The notes beneath the pieces are model-generated. The model was not told where the DNA came from, made no database searches, and was given only the letters and a program-made list of their open reading frames with translations. A program made the translations under genes and the position numbers. Below, piece by piece: positions 51,228-60,076 of a DNA stretch of 64,000 nucleotides (positions are counted from its first letter, which is position 1; each line of letters starts with the position of its first letter). The stretch is from Orenia metallireducens (GTDB lineage Bacteria > Bacillota > Halanaerobiia > Halobacteroidales > Halobacteroidaceae), in NCBI RefSeq assembly GCF_003001995.1, contig NZ_PVNB01000016.1, positions 1-64,000 of the forward strand, written 5' to 3'.

Positions 51228-52199
51228 TTGAAATTATCTGATTTAAGAATAGGAAATTTGATTGCTAAGGTTCCGATTGTACAAGGTGGAATGGCTGTTA
51301 GGGTATCCACTGCTCCTTTAGCAGCTGCTGTGGCAAATGAAGGTGGGATTGGTTTAATAGCTGGTTCAGGTCTTAAGGTAGAAGAGTTGAAAGAAGAGAT
51401 TCGTAAGGCTAGAGAATTATCCCAAGGGATTATAGGTGTTAATATTATGGTTGCTGTTAGAGAGTTCAAAGAGTTAGTAGATGCAGCCGTTAGTGAAGGA
51501 ATTGATCTTATTGTAGCTGGAGCAGGTTTCTCTCGAGATCTGTTCACAGTAGGAAAAGAGACTGGAGTAGAGATAGTTCCTATTGTCTCTTCTGTAAAAC
51601 TTGCTAAAATATCTGAGAAACTAGGGGCTTCTGCTATCGTTGTGGAAGGTAAAGAGGCAGGAGGTCATTTAGGTACAGATCAGCCGATGAAGACCTTAGT
51701 TGAAAAGATTGTTAAGGCGGTTAAAATACCTGTAATTGCAGCAGGTGGAATCATTGATGGTAAGGATATTGCTGAAGTGTTAAAGCTAGGTGCTAGTGGT
51801 GTGCAGATGGGCTCAAGATTTGTAGCAAGTACAGAGTGTGAGGTAGATGATAGCTTTAAACAGACCTACATAAATGCCAGTAAAGAGGATAGTGTTCTAA
51901 TTAATAGTCCAGTAGGTCTACCAGGTAGAGCATTAAAGAATGAGTTTTTTGATAGGTTAAGTAGTAATGAAGTTGATACTGGTAAGAGCTGTGATTATAT
52001 CTGCTTAAAGAAGTGCTCCCATAGTTTTTGTATTATGGACTCTTTAATCAAAGCTCAAGAAGGTAATATGACCCATGGATTGGTCTTTGCAGGAGAGAGA
52101 GCACATTTAATTGATAAGGTCTTACCTGTAAAGGAGATAATAAATAACTTAGTAAGTGAAGCTAGAAAGTATCTGGGAGGGGAAGAGGAAGATGAGTAA
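51228..52199 (+). CDS. FMN-dependent nitronate monooxygenase/FabK-like protein
   Basis: The 323-residue protein shares the FabK/NMO barrel ([66 protein letters not shown]). It carries a C-terminal cysteine cluster, [14 protein letters not shown] (about 261-274), absent from fabK. It sits inside the fatty-acid cluster, and its end overlaps the fabF start by 8 bases, suggesting a lipid-related reductase rather than nitroalkane detoxification. TTG start after GGGGG. Confidence 0.8.
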   Translation: MKLSDLRIGNLIAKVPIVQGGMAVRVSTAPLAAAVANEGGIGLIAGSGLKVEELKEEIRKARELSQGIIGVNIMVAVREFKELVDAAVSEGIDLIVAGAGFSRDLFTVGKETGVEIVPIVSSVKLAKISEKLGASAIVVEGKEAGGHLGTDQPMKTLVEKIVKAVKIPVIAAGGIIDGKDIAEVLKLGASGVQMGSRFVASTECEVDDSFKQTYINASKEDSVLINSPVGLPGRALKNEFFDRLSSNEVDTGKSCDYICLKKCSHSFCIMDSLIKAQEGNMTHGLVFAGERAHLIDKVLPVKEIINNLVSEARKYLGGEEEDE

Positions 52200-53436
52200 G
52201 CGTGTTGTAGTAACTGGAATGGGAGTTTTATCTCCTATAGGGATAGGTTTGGAAGAGTATTGGAATGCTTTAGTTGAAGGTAAATCTGGAATTACAAAGA
52301 TTAGCCACTTTGATGCAGAAGAATATAAGACACAAATTGCTGGTGAAATCAAAGGTTTTAAAGCTCAAGAATATGGTCTTGATCGTAAAGAAGCTAAGAG
52401 GATGGATCGTTATACTCAATTTGCTGTTGTAGCAGCTCAGATGGCAATGAAGGATGCTGGATTGGAAATTAATGAAGAGAATGCTGAGAGGATAGGAACT
52501 ATTATCGGTTCTGGGATTGGTGGAATTGAGGTTCTAGAAGAGCAACATAAAAGACTATTGGACAAAGGACCTAATCGAGTAACACCATTTTTAATTCCTA
52601 TGATGATTGCTAATATGGCAGCAGGGCAAGTTTCAATTTATACTGGTGCTAAAGGACCTAATACTTCTGTTGTAACAGCATGTGCTAGTGCTACAAATTC
52701 CCTTGGTGATGCTTTTGAAACTATTCGTCGTGGTGATGCTGATGCAATGATTGCTGGAGGAGCTGAAGCGTGTATTACTCCACTAGCTTTTGCTGGATTT
52801 TGTTCTATGAAGGCAATGAGTACTAATAATGATGATCCAGAAGGTGCTAGTAGACCATTTGATGCTAAACGTGATGGTTTTGTTATGGGAGAAGGTTCTG
52901 GTATCTTAATCTTAGAATCTTTAGAGAGTGCTCAAGCAAGAGGGGCTAAAATCTATGCTGAAATGGTAGGCTATGGTGCATCTGCTGATGCTCATCATAT
53001 TACAGCTCCAGCGCCAGGAGGTATTGGGGCAGCAAAGGCAATTAAAATGGCTATAGATAAAGCAGGAATCTCTCCTGAACAGATGGATTATATCAATGCC
53101 CATGGAACTTCTACACCGGCTAATGATGAATTAGAGACTGCAGCAATTAAACAAGTATTTGGTGATTATGCTAGTAAGATAGCTATCAGTTCTACCAAAT
53201 CAATGACAGGGCATTTATTAGGAGCTGCTGGAGGTGTTGAAGCTATTGCTTCAATATTGGCTATCAAAAATAATATAGTGCCTCCAACAATCAATTATAA
53301 AAATGAAGATCCAACATGTGACCTAGATTATGTTCCAAACAAAGCTAGAGAGTGTGAGGTAAAGGTAGCTTTATCTAATTCTTTAGGATTTGGTGGTCAT
53401 AATGCTACTGTTGTATTTAAAGAATATAATGAATAA
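52192..53436 (+). CDS. fabF: Beta-ketoacyl-ACP synthase II
   Basis: The 414-residue product starts [20 protein letters not shown] and has the catalytic Cys in [16 protein letters not shown], His in [11 protein letters not shown] and [13 protein letters not shown], and [12 protein letters not shown] near the end. It elongates acyl-ACP. The ATG at 52192 overlaps the preceding gene and has AGAGGAAG before it. An earlier in-frame TTG lies within the upstream gene. Confidence 0.95.
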   Translation: MSKRVVVTGMGVLSPIGIGLEEYWNALVEGKSGITKISHFDAEEYKTQIAGEIKGFKAQEYGLDRKEAKRMDRYTQFAVVAAQMAMKDAGLEINEENAERIGTIIGSGIGGIEVLEEQHKRLLDKGPNRVTPFLIPMMIANMAAGQVSIYTGAKGPNTSVVTACASATNSLGDAFETIRRGDADAMIAGGAEACITPLAFAGFCSMKAMSTNNDDPEGASRPFDAKRDGFVMGEGSGILILESLESAQARGAKIYAEMVGYGASADAHHITAPAPGGIGAAKAIKMAIDKAGISPEQMDYINAHGTSTPANDELETAAIKQVFGDYASKIAISSTKSMTGHLLGAAGGVEAIASILAIKNNIVPPTINYKNEDPTCDLDYVPNKARECEVKVALSNSLGFGGHNATVVFKEYNE

Positions 53437-53453
53437 TTTAGGATGTGGGCAAG

Positions 53454-54149
53454 ATGACAGGTTATAATAAAGGTTTAGAAGAATTACAACAGCAACTTGG
53501 TATCTTCTTTAATGATCTAGAGTTATTACAAAGAGCTGTTACCCATAAATCTTATGCTAATGAAAATAGACATTTGGGATTAAAAGATAATGAACGCTTG
53601 GAGTTTTTGGGAGATTCGATTCAAGATTTGGTTGTCAGTGAGTATATGTTTATTGAGTATCCCAATCATCCCGAAGGAGAGTTGGCTAAGATTAGATCTG
53701 TTGTTGTCAGTGCTCCAGTATTAGCAGAAAAAGCCAAAGAAATTAATCTAGGTAAATATCTACTTTTGGGAAAAGGGGAAGAGATGACTGGTGGTAGAGA
53801 CAGAGACTCTATCTTAGCTGATGCCTTTGAAGCCTTAGTTGGTAGTATTTACTTAGATCAAGGATTAGAGATAATTAAGGGCTTTATTTTGGAATTATTA
53901 ATCCCTGATATTAAGTTAGTAGAGCGGGGGGAGCATATTCAAGATTATAAGACCTTATTACAAGAGTTGGTTCAGAAGAACTCTAATTTGAGACCAGAAT
54001 ATGAAGTTGTTAAGGAAGAAGGACCAGACCACAATAAGAGGTTTACTATTCAAGTAAATCTTGAAGAGCGGGTTTTAGGTGTGGGTGCAGGAAGCAGTAA
54101 AAAAGAAGCAGAACAAAAAGCAGCTGAAGATGCTATTAATAAAGTGTAA
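53454..54149 (+). CDS. rnc: Ribonuclease III
   Basis: The 231-residue product has the RNase III signature NERLEFLGDSIQDLVVSEYM and the second acidic pair in DAFEALVGSIYLDQG. A C-terminal dsRNA-binding domain follows (QDYKTLLQELVQKN through AGSSKKEAEQKAAEDAI). It processes rRNA and structured mRNAs. ATG 53454 is preferred; the in-frame GTG at 53445 overlaps the AGGA site. It is 17 bases after fabF, as in other Firmicutes. Confidence 0.95.
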   Translation: MTGYNKGLEELQQQLGIFFNDLELLQRAVTHKSYANENRHLGLKDNERLEFLGDSIQDLVVSEYMFIEYPNHPEGELAKIRSVVVSAPVLAEKAKEINLGKYLLLGKGEEMTGGRDRDSILADAFEALVGSIYLDQGLEIIKGFILELLIPDIKLVERGEHIQDYKTLLQELVQKNSNLRPEYEVVKEEGPDHNKRFTIQVNLEERVLGVGAGSSKKEAEQKAAEDAINKV

Positions 54150-54178
54150 AGTAGCTCCCTGGGGAGCTACTTTTTCTT
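54150..54178 (+). terminator. Terminator after rnc
   Basis: AAGTAGCTCCC pairs with GGGAGCTACTT (loop TGG), followed by TTTCTTT. It marks the end of the fab operon. Confidence 0.88.
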
Positions 54179-54285
54179 TAACTATTAATTTATTCTTTTG
54201 GTTTTTAAATTAATTTTGCTGCTATAAACTGTATTTATATTATAGATTGTGCTAGTTGTATTTTAATATATTTAAGATCGTATTA

Positions 54286-54364
54286 TGGCTATATTAAGAC
54301 AGTAACGAGAGGAAATTTTTACTCGTTACCCGTCACTCGTCACTGATTACTAAAGTGCCTTAAT
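54286..54364 (+). repeat. Dispersed palindromic repeat, family B, copy 2
   Basis: ATATTAAGACAGTAACGAG and CGTTACCCGTCACTCGTCAC and TGATTACTAAAGTG are shared base for base with 2714-2791. Confidence 0.75.
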
Positions 54365-54422
54365 ATCTCTAAATTATATTAGTTTTGACTAGTATAAAAT
54401 GATTGTTATTTGGGGGGGTTAT

Positions 54423-55688
54423 ATGAATTTTTATCTTTATCAATTTAAGTGGCTTGTTATAGCTTCAGTAGTGGGAATATTGATCGCCTTCTTTTTTGTG
54501 GTTATTCCTGAAGGATTCCTCTATGATATCAGTGGAAGAGATTATGGAGAGGATGGTAGAATAGAGAACTTTACTGCTATAACCCAACTAAATGATTCTT
54601 CTGTTTTAGCTGCTGGTTATAGCAGTAAGGCTTCTAATGATCAAAACAAAACTGCTTATCTTCTAAAGGTGGCTTTAAATGGCACTCAGAAGTGGGTTAG
54701 CAATTTTAAGGAAGAGGGTAATATCAAATTCAATGGAATTGAAGAAGTAGCAGATGGTGGAGTTGTATTAGTAGGTGAAAGCTCTTCATCTAACAATAAT
54801 AAAACAGATGCTTATCTAATTAAGGTGGATAAGAAAGGTAATAAAGAGTGGTCTAGAAGATTTGGAAGTAAATATGGAGCTTCTTTTAAGGTAGCTAAGG
54901 AATTAAATGATAAGTCTTTACTTATAGGGGGAAAGGTCAAAATAGCTAAGGGAGAAGACTCTTTTAATCAGCAAGCTTATCTAGTCAAATTAGATAAGAA
55001 GGGCAAGCAAGAGTGGATAAAGGGTTTTGGTGGAGAATATTATGATGGAATTAACTCCATTATGGAGAGCAGTGATGGTGGTATTATTTTAGTAGGTTAT
55101 TATGGTACTAATAGATATAGCTATAGTAGAAGTGCCTACATCATCAAGCTGGATTCGGGAGGCAATCAACAGTGGTCTAAGCTTATTGAAAAAGATGGAT
55201 ATAATAGTAGTTTTAACTCTGTTCTAGAAAATCAAGCAGGAGAGCTGATCCTGGTAGGTGAGGTGCAAGGCAAAGAAGGTGAATCCTATGGTGCTTATAT
55301 AGTTAAACTAAATGCTAAAGGAGATACTTTATGGACTAAGGTCTATCAGAACCTAGAGAAAGAGGACTATTATCTATTTACTGATGTTAAAGAAGCAGAG
55401 CGTGGCTACTTTATAGCTGTGGGGTATAAATTAATATTTATTGAAGAGGATAATGATTATCGTCATGTAGCTTATGCCGTTAAATTCAATCAAAATGGCC
55501 AAGAAGAATGGGCAAAATCCTTTAGGTCATCTTATCAGGATGGGGGATTTAATGCTATTGCTAAGACTGAAGATGGTGATTTTATCTTAGGAGGATGGAT
55601 ACAAGATCGCCACGAGATCGACGGTTATTTGCTAAGAATAGATGCTCAAGGTGAAGAGATTAAATTTGAGAAAGCAAGGGGCGAGTAA
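54423..55688 (+). CDS. Membrane-anchored beta-propeller-like protein
   Basis: The 421-residue product has one N-terminal membrane helix (WLVIASVVGILIAFFFVVI). About seven repeats of 50-55 residues follow, built on DGG.ILVGY......AYLVKLD..G..EW...FGG. Examples are DGGVVLVGESSSSNNNKTDA, QAYLVKLDKKGKQEW and DGDFILGGWIQD. The pattern implies a seven-bladed propeller outside the membrane. Function is not recognised. The ATG at 54423 follows GGGGGGG by 5 bases; an upstream GTG is unlikely. Confidence 0.65.
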   Translation: MNFYLYQFKWLVIASVVGILIAFFFVVIPEGFLYDISGRDYGEDGRIENFTAITQLNDSSVLAAGYSSKASNDQNKTAYLLKVALNGTQKWVSNFKEEGNIKFNGIEEVADGGVVLVGESSSSNNNKTDAYLIKVDKKGNKEWSRRFGSKYGASFKVAKELNDKSLLIGGKVKIAKGEDSFNQQAYLVKLDKKGKQEWIKGFGGEYYDGINSIMESSDGGIILVGYYGTNRYSYSRSAYIIKLDSGGNQQWSKLIEKDGYNSSFNSVLENQAGELILVGEVQGKEGESYGAYIVKLNAKGDTLWTKVYQNLEKEDYYLFTDVKEAERGYFIAVGYKLIFIEEDNDYRHVAYAVKFNQNGQEEWAKSFRSSYQDGGFNAIAKTEDGDFILGGWIQDRHEIDGYLLRIDAQGEEIKFEKARGE

Positions 55689-55866
55689 TTAAGTATGGTA
55701 TAGATAACCAATTATAAAATGAAATTTAATCGGGAAATTGTGATACTTTAAGATTAAGCATAAGTATAAGTAAATTATAAAAACAATATTTTATGGTTTT
55801 CAAACTCAGATTTAGATTTAAATTTCATCTTAAAGTTGAATGAGTATATAATAGGAGGCTAGATAA

Positions 55867-57093
55867 ATGTATGATTTAATTGTAGTAGGTGGTGGTGCAG
55901 CAGGAATGATGGCTTCAGGCATAGCCGCTAATCGTGGTAAAAAGGTCTTATTATTAGAGAAGAATGAACAGCTAGGTAAGAAGATATTGATTACTGGTAA
56001 GGGTCGATGTAATTTGACCAATGACTGTGAGATAGAGGAGATTATCAAAAACTTTCCAGATAACGGTAAGTTTTTATATAGTGCCCTATATACCTTCTCC
56101 AATTGGCAATTAAAAGATTTCTTTAATAAATTAGGGGTTAAAACCAAAGTAGAGAGGGGAGATAGGATCTTTCCTATTTCTGATTCTGCTAGAGATGTTG
56201 TGGAAGCTCTTAAAAGATTTATTACAGATGCAGGTGTTGAAATCAAATTAAAGACTTCTGTAGATAAAGTCATTGCTGAGGGTAAAGAGGTAAAGGGAGT
56301 TAAAGATTCTGATGAAAAAGAATATTATAGCTCTAATGTACTAATTGCCGTTGGTGGGAAGTCATATCCAACAACAGGTTCATCTGGTGATGGTTATACT
56401 ATGGCAGAAGAACTAGGACATGATATAAGTATGATTAAACCATCTCTAGTTCCTTTAAAGACTAAGGAGGAGTGGGTTAAAGAATTACAAGGGTTGAATC
56501 TAAGAAATGTTAGTGCTACTTTGATAATTGATGGTAAGAGGAAGAAAGAAGAGTTTGGGGAGATGTTATTTACCCATTTTGGAGTCAGTGGACCTATTAT
56601 CTTAACTTTAAGCCGTGATGTAGTTGACTATTTGGGTAAGGCTCAGATTAAGCTAAGCATTAACCTTAAGCCTGCTCTATCCTATGAACAGCTTGATAAT
56701 AGGTTACAAAGAGATTTTGAAGAGTATTCTCGTAAGCAGTTTAAGAATAGTTTAGGAGACCTCTTGCCAAGTAAGCTAATACCTGTCATCATTTCCCTAT
56801 CATCTATTCCAGAGGATAAAGAGGTCAATCAGATTACTAAAGAGGAGCGGCAAGAGTTGCTTGAACTGTTAAGCAATTTAGAAGTGACTGTGATAGGAAC
56901 TATGGGTTTTAACCTATCTATTGTAACCAAAGGTGGGATAGCTACTGAGCAGATCAATCCAAGCACCATGGAATCTAAATTGATTCAGGGACTCTATTTT
57001 GCAGGAGAGGTCATCGATGTAGATGCTTATACTGGTGGTTTTAACCTTCAAGGTGCTTTTTCAATGGGATATTTAGTAGGAAGTAGTATATAG
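55867..57093 (+). CDS. HI0933/YhiN-family flavoprotein
   Basis: The 408-residue product starts MYDLIVVGGGAAGMMASGIA (FAD site) and has GKKILITGKGRCNLTND, GGKSYPTTGSSGDGYTMAEE, FTHFGVSGP and a C-terminal FAGEVIDVDAYTGGFNLQGA. These are hallmarks of the HI0933/BaiN family. Some members reduce bile-acid double bonds; the physiological role here is unknown. AGGAGG precedes the ATG. Confidence 0.85.
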   Translation: MYDLIVVGGGAAGMMASGIAANRGKKVLLLEKNEQLGKKILITGKGRCNLTNDCEIEEIIKNFPDNGKFLYSALYTFSNWQLKDFFNKLGVKTKVERGDRIFPISDSARDVVEALKRFITDAGVEIKLKTSVDKVIAEGKEVKGVKDSDEKEYYSSNVLIAVGGKSYPTTGSSGDGYTMAEELGHDISMIKPSLVPLKTKEEWVKELQGLNLRNVSATLIIDGKRKKEEFGEMLFTHFGVSGPIILTLSRDVVDYLGKAQIKLSINLKPALSYEQLDNRLQRDFEEYSRKQFKNSLGDLLPSKLIPVIISLSSIPEDKEVNQITKEERQELLELLSNLEVTVIGTMGFNLSIVTKGGIATEQINPSTMESKLIQGLYFAGEVIDVDAYTGGFNLQGAFSMGYLVGSSI

Positions 57094-57167
57094 TAGTTAT
57101 ATCTTATCTTCTTAAACATATTATTATACTATAATTATACTATAAAAGTATGTTTAGGAGGAGAATT

Positions 57168-57674
57168 ATGCCAAGGAGATTTGATAATTTCAAAAATTTT
57201 GTAGAGAGATTGGTATTGACTACGATAATTATCGGTTTTATTATAGTAGTAGGGGTACAGATGGTCTTAACTAATCCTAACTTTAAGGATAGCTTAATAG
57301 CTAAGCTACCAAAGGTTGAAGATATTTTGGCTTTTGGACAAAGGGAAGATTTTAAAGAGAAGGCCCAAGCGGTATTTACTACAGTAGAGCAAGAAGACTA
57401 TATAGTAATCTCTTTACAGAATAAGGTATCCTATCCTGAGGTCAAAGTCATTATGAATGGTCAAGTGATTGGGGATTTTAGTAAAGGATACCTTAAAGTC
57501 AATATCGAAGAAGGGGACTATTTAACTATTGATACTCGTGGAATAAATGATGGTCTCTGGTTTGAAGTAACTGGTATCTCTAATGGTATTAAAAGCTTTA
57601 GGAGAGGTCAACAATTTTGGTTAAAGGATGAGCTTAAGACCTTGGGAAGAGTGGAAAGTCTAAATAAATTTTAA
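57168..57674 (+). CDS. Small membrane-anchored protein of unknown function
   Basis: The 168-residue product has one N-terminal membrane helix (LVLTTIIIGFIIVVGVQMVL). An extracellular beta-rich part follows (VISLQNKVSYPEVKVIMNGQ, YLTIDTRGINDGLWFEVTGI), resembling a single Ig-like or PEGA-like domain. I do not recognise a family. The ATG at 57168 follows AGGAGGAG; the upstream ATG at 57150 precedes the site. The UAG-rich leader of the aromatic operon begins soon after. Confidence 0.6.
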   Translation: MPRRFDNFKNFVERLVLTTIIIGFIIVVGVQMVLTNPNFKDSLIAKLPKVEDILAFGQREDFKEKAQAVFTTVEQEDYIVISLQNKVSYPEVKVIMNGQVIGDFSKGYLKVNIEEGDYLTIDTRGINDGLWFEVTGISNGIKSFRRGQQFWLKDELKTLGRVESLNKF

Positions 57675-57681
57675 ATTTAAC

Positions 57682-57710
57682 TTGCTTTAAAATAAAAGTT
57701 ATGTTAAGAT
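57682..57710 (+). promoter_or_regulatory. Promoter of the hutP-like/aromatic operon
   Basis: TTGCTT, a 17-base spacer, then TAAGAT, predicting a start near 57717 and a leader of about 260 bases to the first start codon. Confidence 0.55.
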
Positions 57711-57716
57711 GTTGTA

Positions 57717-57864
57717 CAACAGTAATAAAGTAGTATGGTATAACGGTAGGTAGTAGAATAGTAGTTTTATTACTGGGGTAAGTAATTTGGTAGGGATGAT
57801 AACAATCAAATAATTTAGTAGAGTAGTACAGTAGGTGAGGTAGGTTTATTCTTAGGATAACTAT
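57717..57864 (+). promoter_or_regulatory. UAG-triplet-rich leader RNA (candidate HutP-type attenuator)
   Basis: The leader carries UAG at 57731, 57747, 57751, 57754, 57759, 57762, 57791, 57816, 57819, 57824, 57832, 57841, 57853 and 57864, with GAG/CAG triplets between some. In the second cluster they recur with about 2-base spacing. Hairpin ATTACT-GGGGTA-AGTAAT (57769-57786) shows GGGGTA in its loop, complementary to TACCCC in the 5' arm of the terminator that follows. The arrangement fits RNA-binding-protein control of termination. Confidence 0.6.
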
Positions 57865-57897
57865 AGGTACCCCTATTTGTACGGGGTACTTTTTTTA
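57865..57897 (+). terminator. Leader terminator upstream of the hutP-like gene
   Basis: GGTACCCC pairs with GGGGTACT around a 9-base loop, followed by eight T residues. It lies between promoter and first gene, so read-through must be regulated. Confidence 0.85.
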
Positions 57898-57979
57898 TAT
57901 CTAAAGTTATAAAAGTTCTGGGATAACAGATAATATTCTATAACAGAGAATATATAATTTCTTTATAGAGGTGATAAAC

Positions 57980-58399
57980 TTGGCAAATAATGAAGAAACA
58001 AGTAAGAAGGTGGCAACAGCAGCAATTAAGATGGCATTAAGTGATAGAGATGAAGAGAATCTTTTAAAGGCAGCTTATAAGGAGCAGAAAATGAAGGTGG
58101 CAGCAGTTGATTTTGGTGGGAATTTTAACTCATCAGTTAAGACTATGATTGAAAGAGCAATTGTAGCTGCTAAGAGAGAAGGGGTTATTAAAGAGACCCA
58201 TACCGAGCAAGGAGCAGTAGCAGGAGCTACTAGAGAAGCTTTGATTCAGATAAACCCTAAAGCAATTGGCTTTAATGTAGGTGGTAAGATTGGAGTTGCT
58301 AGAGAAGGAGACCATATCAGTGTAGCTGTCTTCTTTGCTATTGGCTTATTACACTTAAATGAGATGGCAATAGGATTGGGTCATAGAGCAGTAACGTAA
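57980..58399 (+). CDS. HutP-family RNA-binding antiterminator
   Basis: The 139-residue product matches the HutP fold in its second half. It has a VKTMIERAIVAAKREGVIKE helix, then THTEQGAVAGATREAL. The characteristic ending is GDHISVAVFFAIGLLHLNEM through AIGLGHRAV, corresponding to GDWIAVSLYGTIG and GVGINH of Bacillus HutP. HutP binds UAG triplets with a ligand and metal and prevents termination in the histidine-use operon. Here no hut genes are present; the gene heads an aromatic synthesis operon behind a UAG-rich terminator leader. The TTG at 57980, 6 bases after AGAGGTG, is the preferred start; the GTG at 57971 overlaps the site. Confidence 0.75.
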   Translation: MANNEETSKKVATAAIKMALSDRDEENLLKAAYKEQKMKVAAVDFGGNFNSSVKTMIERAIVAAKREGVIKETHTEQGAVAGATREALIQINPKAIGFNVGGKIGVAREGDHISVAVFFAIGLLHLNEMAIGLGHRAVT

Positions 58400-58404
58400 A
58401 TTCA

Positions 58405-58486
58405 GTTGGCAGTTGATAGTTTACAGTTAAAGATTTAAAGTACTTTGAGCTACAACTATATACTGTAAATTGTAAACTGTAAACTT
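58405..58486. repeat. Palindromic repeat, family C, between hutP-like gene and aroH
   Basis: CAGTTGATAGTTTACAGTTA and TATACTGTAAATTGTAAACTG form a long imperfect hairpin inside the operon. It could affect coupling or stability. The theme recurs at 50344-50376. Confidence 0.55.
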
Positions 58487-58509
58487 AAAATTAGGTTGGA
58501 GGTGAGATT

Positions 58510-58893
58510 GTGATTAGGGGAATCAGAGGAGCTATTACAGTAGAGAATAATGATACAGAGGAGATATTAGTTGCTACTAAGGAACTATTAGAGAAGGTTG
58601 CTGAAGAGAATGGAATAATTGAAGATAAGATTGCTTCAATCATCTTTTCGATGACCTCTGATTTAAATCAGGTCTTTCCAGCAGTAGCTGCAAGGGAGTT
58701 GGATTGGACTAACGTTCCATTATTCTGTGTTAAGGAGCTAGAGATTGAGGGGGCTTTAAGTAGATGTATTAGGATCTTGATTCATTATAATACTGACAAA
58801 AAGCAAGATCAGATCAAGCATATTTATCTAAAAGGAGCTAAAAGTTTAAGACCAGACTTAGTAGAAGAGGAGGAAGCCCACAATGGTAGATAA
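58510..58893 (+). CDS. aroH: Chorismate mutase, AroH class
   Basis: The 127-residue product starts IRGIRGAITVENNDTEEILV and contains IIFSMTSDLNQVFPAVAARE and VPLFCVKELEIEGALSRCIR, matching monofunctional AroH of Bacillus (trimeric, chorismate to prephenate). GTG start behind TTGGAGGTG. It overlaps the next gene by 11 bases. Confidence 0.93.
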   Translation: MIRGIRGAITVENNDTEEILVATKELLEKVAEENGIIEDKIASIIFSMTSDLNQVFPAVAARELDWTNVPLFCVKELEIEGALSRCIRILIHYNTDKKQDQIKHIYLKGAKSLRPDLVEEEEAHNGR

Positions 58894-59977
58894 AAGAGTA
58901 GTAAGAGAAGAGATTATGGATATCAAACCATATATTCCTGGAAAACCAATAGATGAGGTTAAGCGGGAATTAGGTCTTAAGGAAGTAATTAAATTGGCTT
59001 CAAATGAGAACCCATTAGGACCATCGCCAATGGCAATTGATAAGATGAAAGAGGCAGTTGCTAAGGTGAATATCTATCCTGATGGAAATGTACATAACTT
59101 AAGACAGAAGCTAAGTAAGAGCTTAGGGATTGAAGCTAACCAGTTAATTTTTGGCAATGGATCAGACGAGTTACTAGTATTATTGGCCCAGAGTTTTATC
59201 AAGGTCGATGATGAAGTAGTAATAGCCGATATTACCTTCAGTGAATATGAGTTTGCTACTAAGATTATGGGTGGAAAGGTTGTAGAGGTGCCTTTAAAGG
59301 ACAATACCCATGACTTAGAGGCTATGTTAGCAGCAATAACCGCTAAGACTAAGATGGTATTTATCTGTAATCCTAACAATCCAACAGGTACTATTGTTGA
59401 GAGAAGAGAGGTTGAAGAGTTCTTAGCTAAAGTACCAGAGGATGTAATTGTAGTCTTTGATGAAGCCTATTATGAGTATGTAGATAATAGTGATTATCCT
59501 CAAACTATAAATTATTTAAATGAGTATGATAATGTGATTATCTTAAGGACATTCTCTAAAATCTATGCTTTAGGTGGATTACGATTGGGTTATGGAATTA
59601 GTAATTCAGAATTAATCGGCTATATCGATAGGGTAAGACAACCCTTTAATATCAACTCTATAGCTCAGGTTGCTGCTGAAGCAAGCTTAGATGACCAAGA
59701 CCATGTACTGAAGTCCTTAGAGTATAATCGGCAAGGTAAGCAATACCTATATCAAGAGTTTGAACGATTGGGATTAGATTATATTCCAACTGAGACCAAC
59801 TTTATCTTAATAGATTTGGGTAGGTCTAACCAAGAAGTATTCCAGCAGATGCTTAAGAAGGGGATTATTATCAGAAGCTTAGCCTCTTATGGTTATGAGA
59901 CTGAAGCTAGAGTAACTATTGGTTTGCCAGAAGAGAATAAGAAGATGATTAAGGCGTTAGAAGAAGTATTATCATAA
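58883..59977 (+). CDS. hisC: Histidinol-phosphate/aromatic aminotransferase
   Basis: The 364-residue PLP enzyme has KLASNENPLGPSPMAIDKMK, the substrate/PLP region FICNPNNPTGTI, VFDEAYYEYV and the Schiff-base Lys in LRTFSKIYALGGLRLGYG. HisC-family members use histidinol phosphate and aromatic keto acids. Its position between aroH and aroF favours transamination of phenylpyruvate/hydroxyphenylpyruvate here, possibly with a dual role. Starts inside aroH behind GAGGAGG. Confidence 0.9.
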   Translation: MVDKRVVREEIMDIKPYIPGKPIDEVKRELGLKEVIKLASNENPLGPSPMAIDKMKEAVAKVNIYPDGNVHNLRQKLSKSLGIEANQLIFGNGSDELLVLLAQSFIKVDDEVVIADITFSEYEFATKIMGGKVVEVPLKDNTHDLEAMLAAITAKTKMVFICNPNNPTGTIVERREVEEFLAKVPEDVIVVFDEAYYEYVDNSDYPQTINYLNEYDNVIILRTFSKIYALGGLRLGYGISNSELIGYIDRVRQPFNINSIAQVAAEASLDDQDHVLKSLEYNRQGKQYLYQEFERLGLDYIPTETNFILIDLGRSNQEVFQQMLKKGIIIRSLASYGYETEARVTIGLPEENKKMIKALEEVLS

Positions 59978-60076
59978 TTTAAAATCGAGTGTAAAGTTAT
60001 AGCTAGACTTAATCTAAAAATATTAACTCTAAAAATGAGTAGAGAGAAGCAAGTAGAAAATAAGGAGGAGATAGAA

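Noticed and set aside
57717-57864. TRAP (MtrB) binding site
   Set aside because: UAG/GAG triplets resemble TRAP targets, but spacing is irregular, no trp genes follow, and a HutP-family gene is directly downstream. It is kept only as an alternative.
57717-57897. T-box riboswitch upstream of the aromatic operon
   Set aside because: The position and terminator fit, but there is no AGGGUGGNACCGCG T-box sequence and no recognisable specifier stem. UAG repeats and a HutP-like gene explain the leader better.
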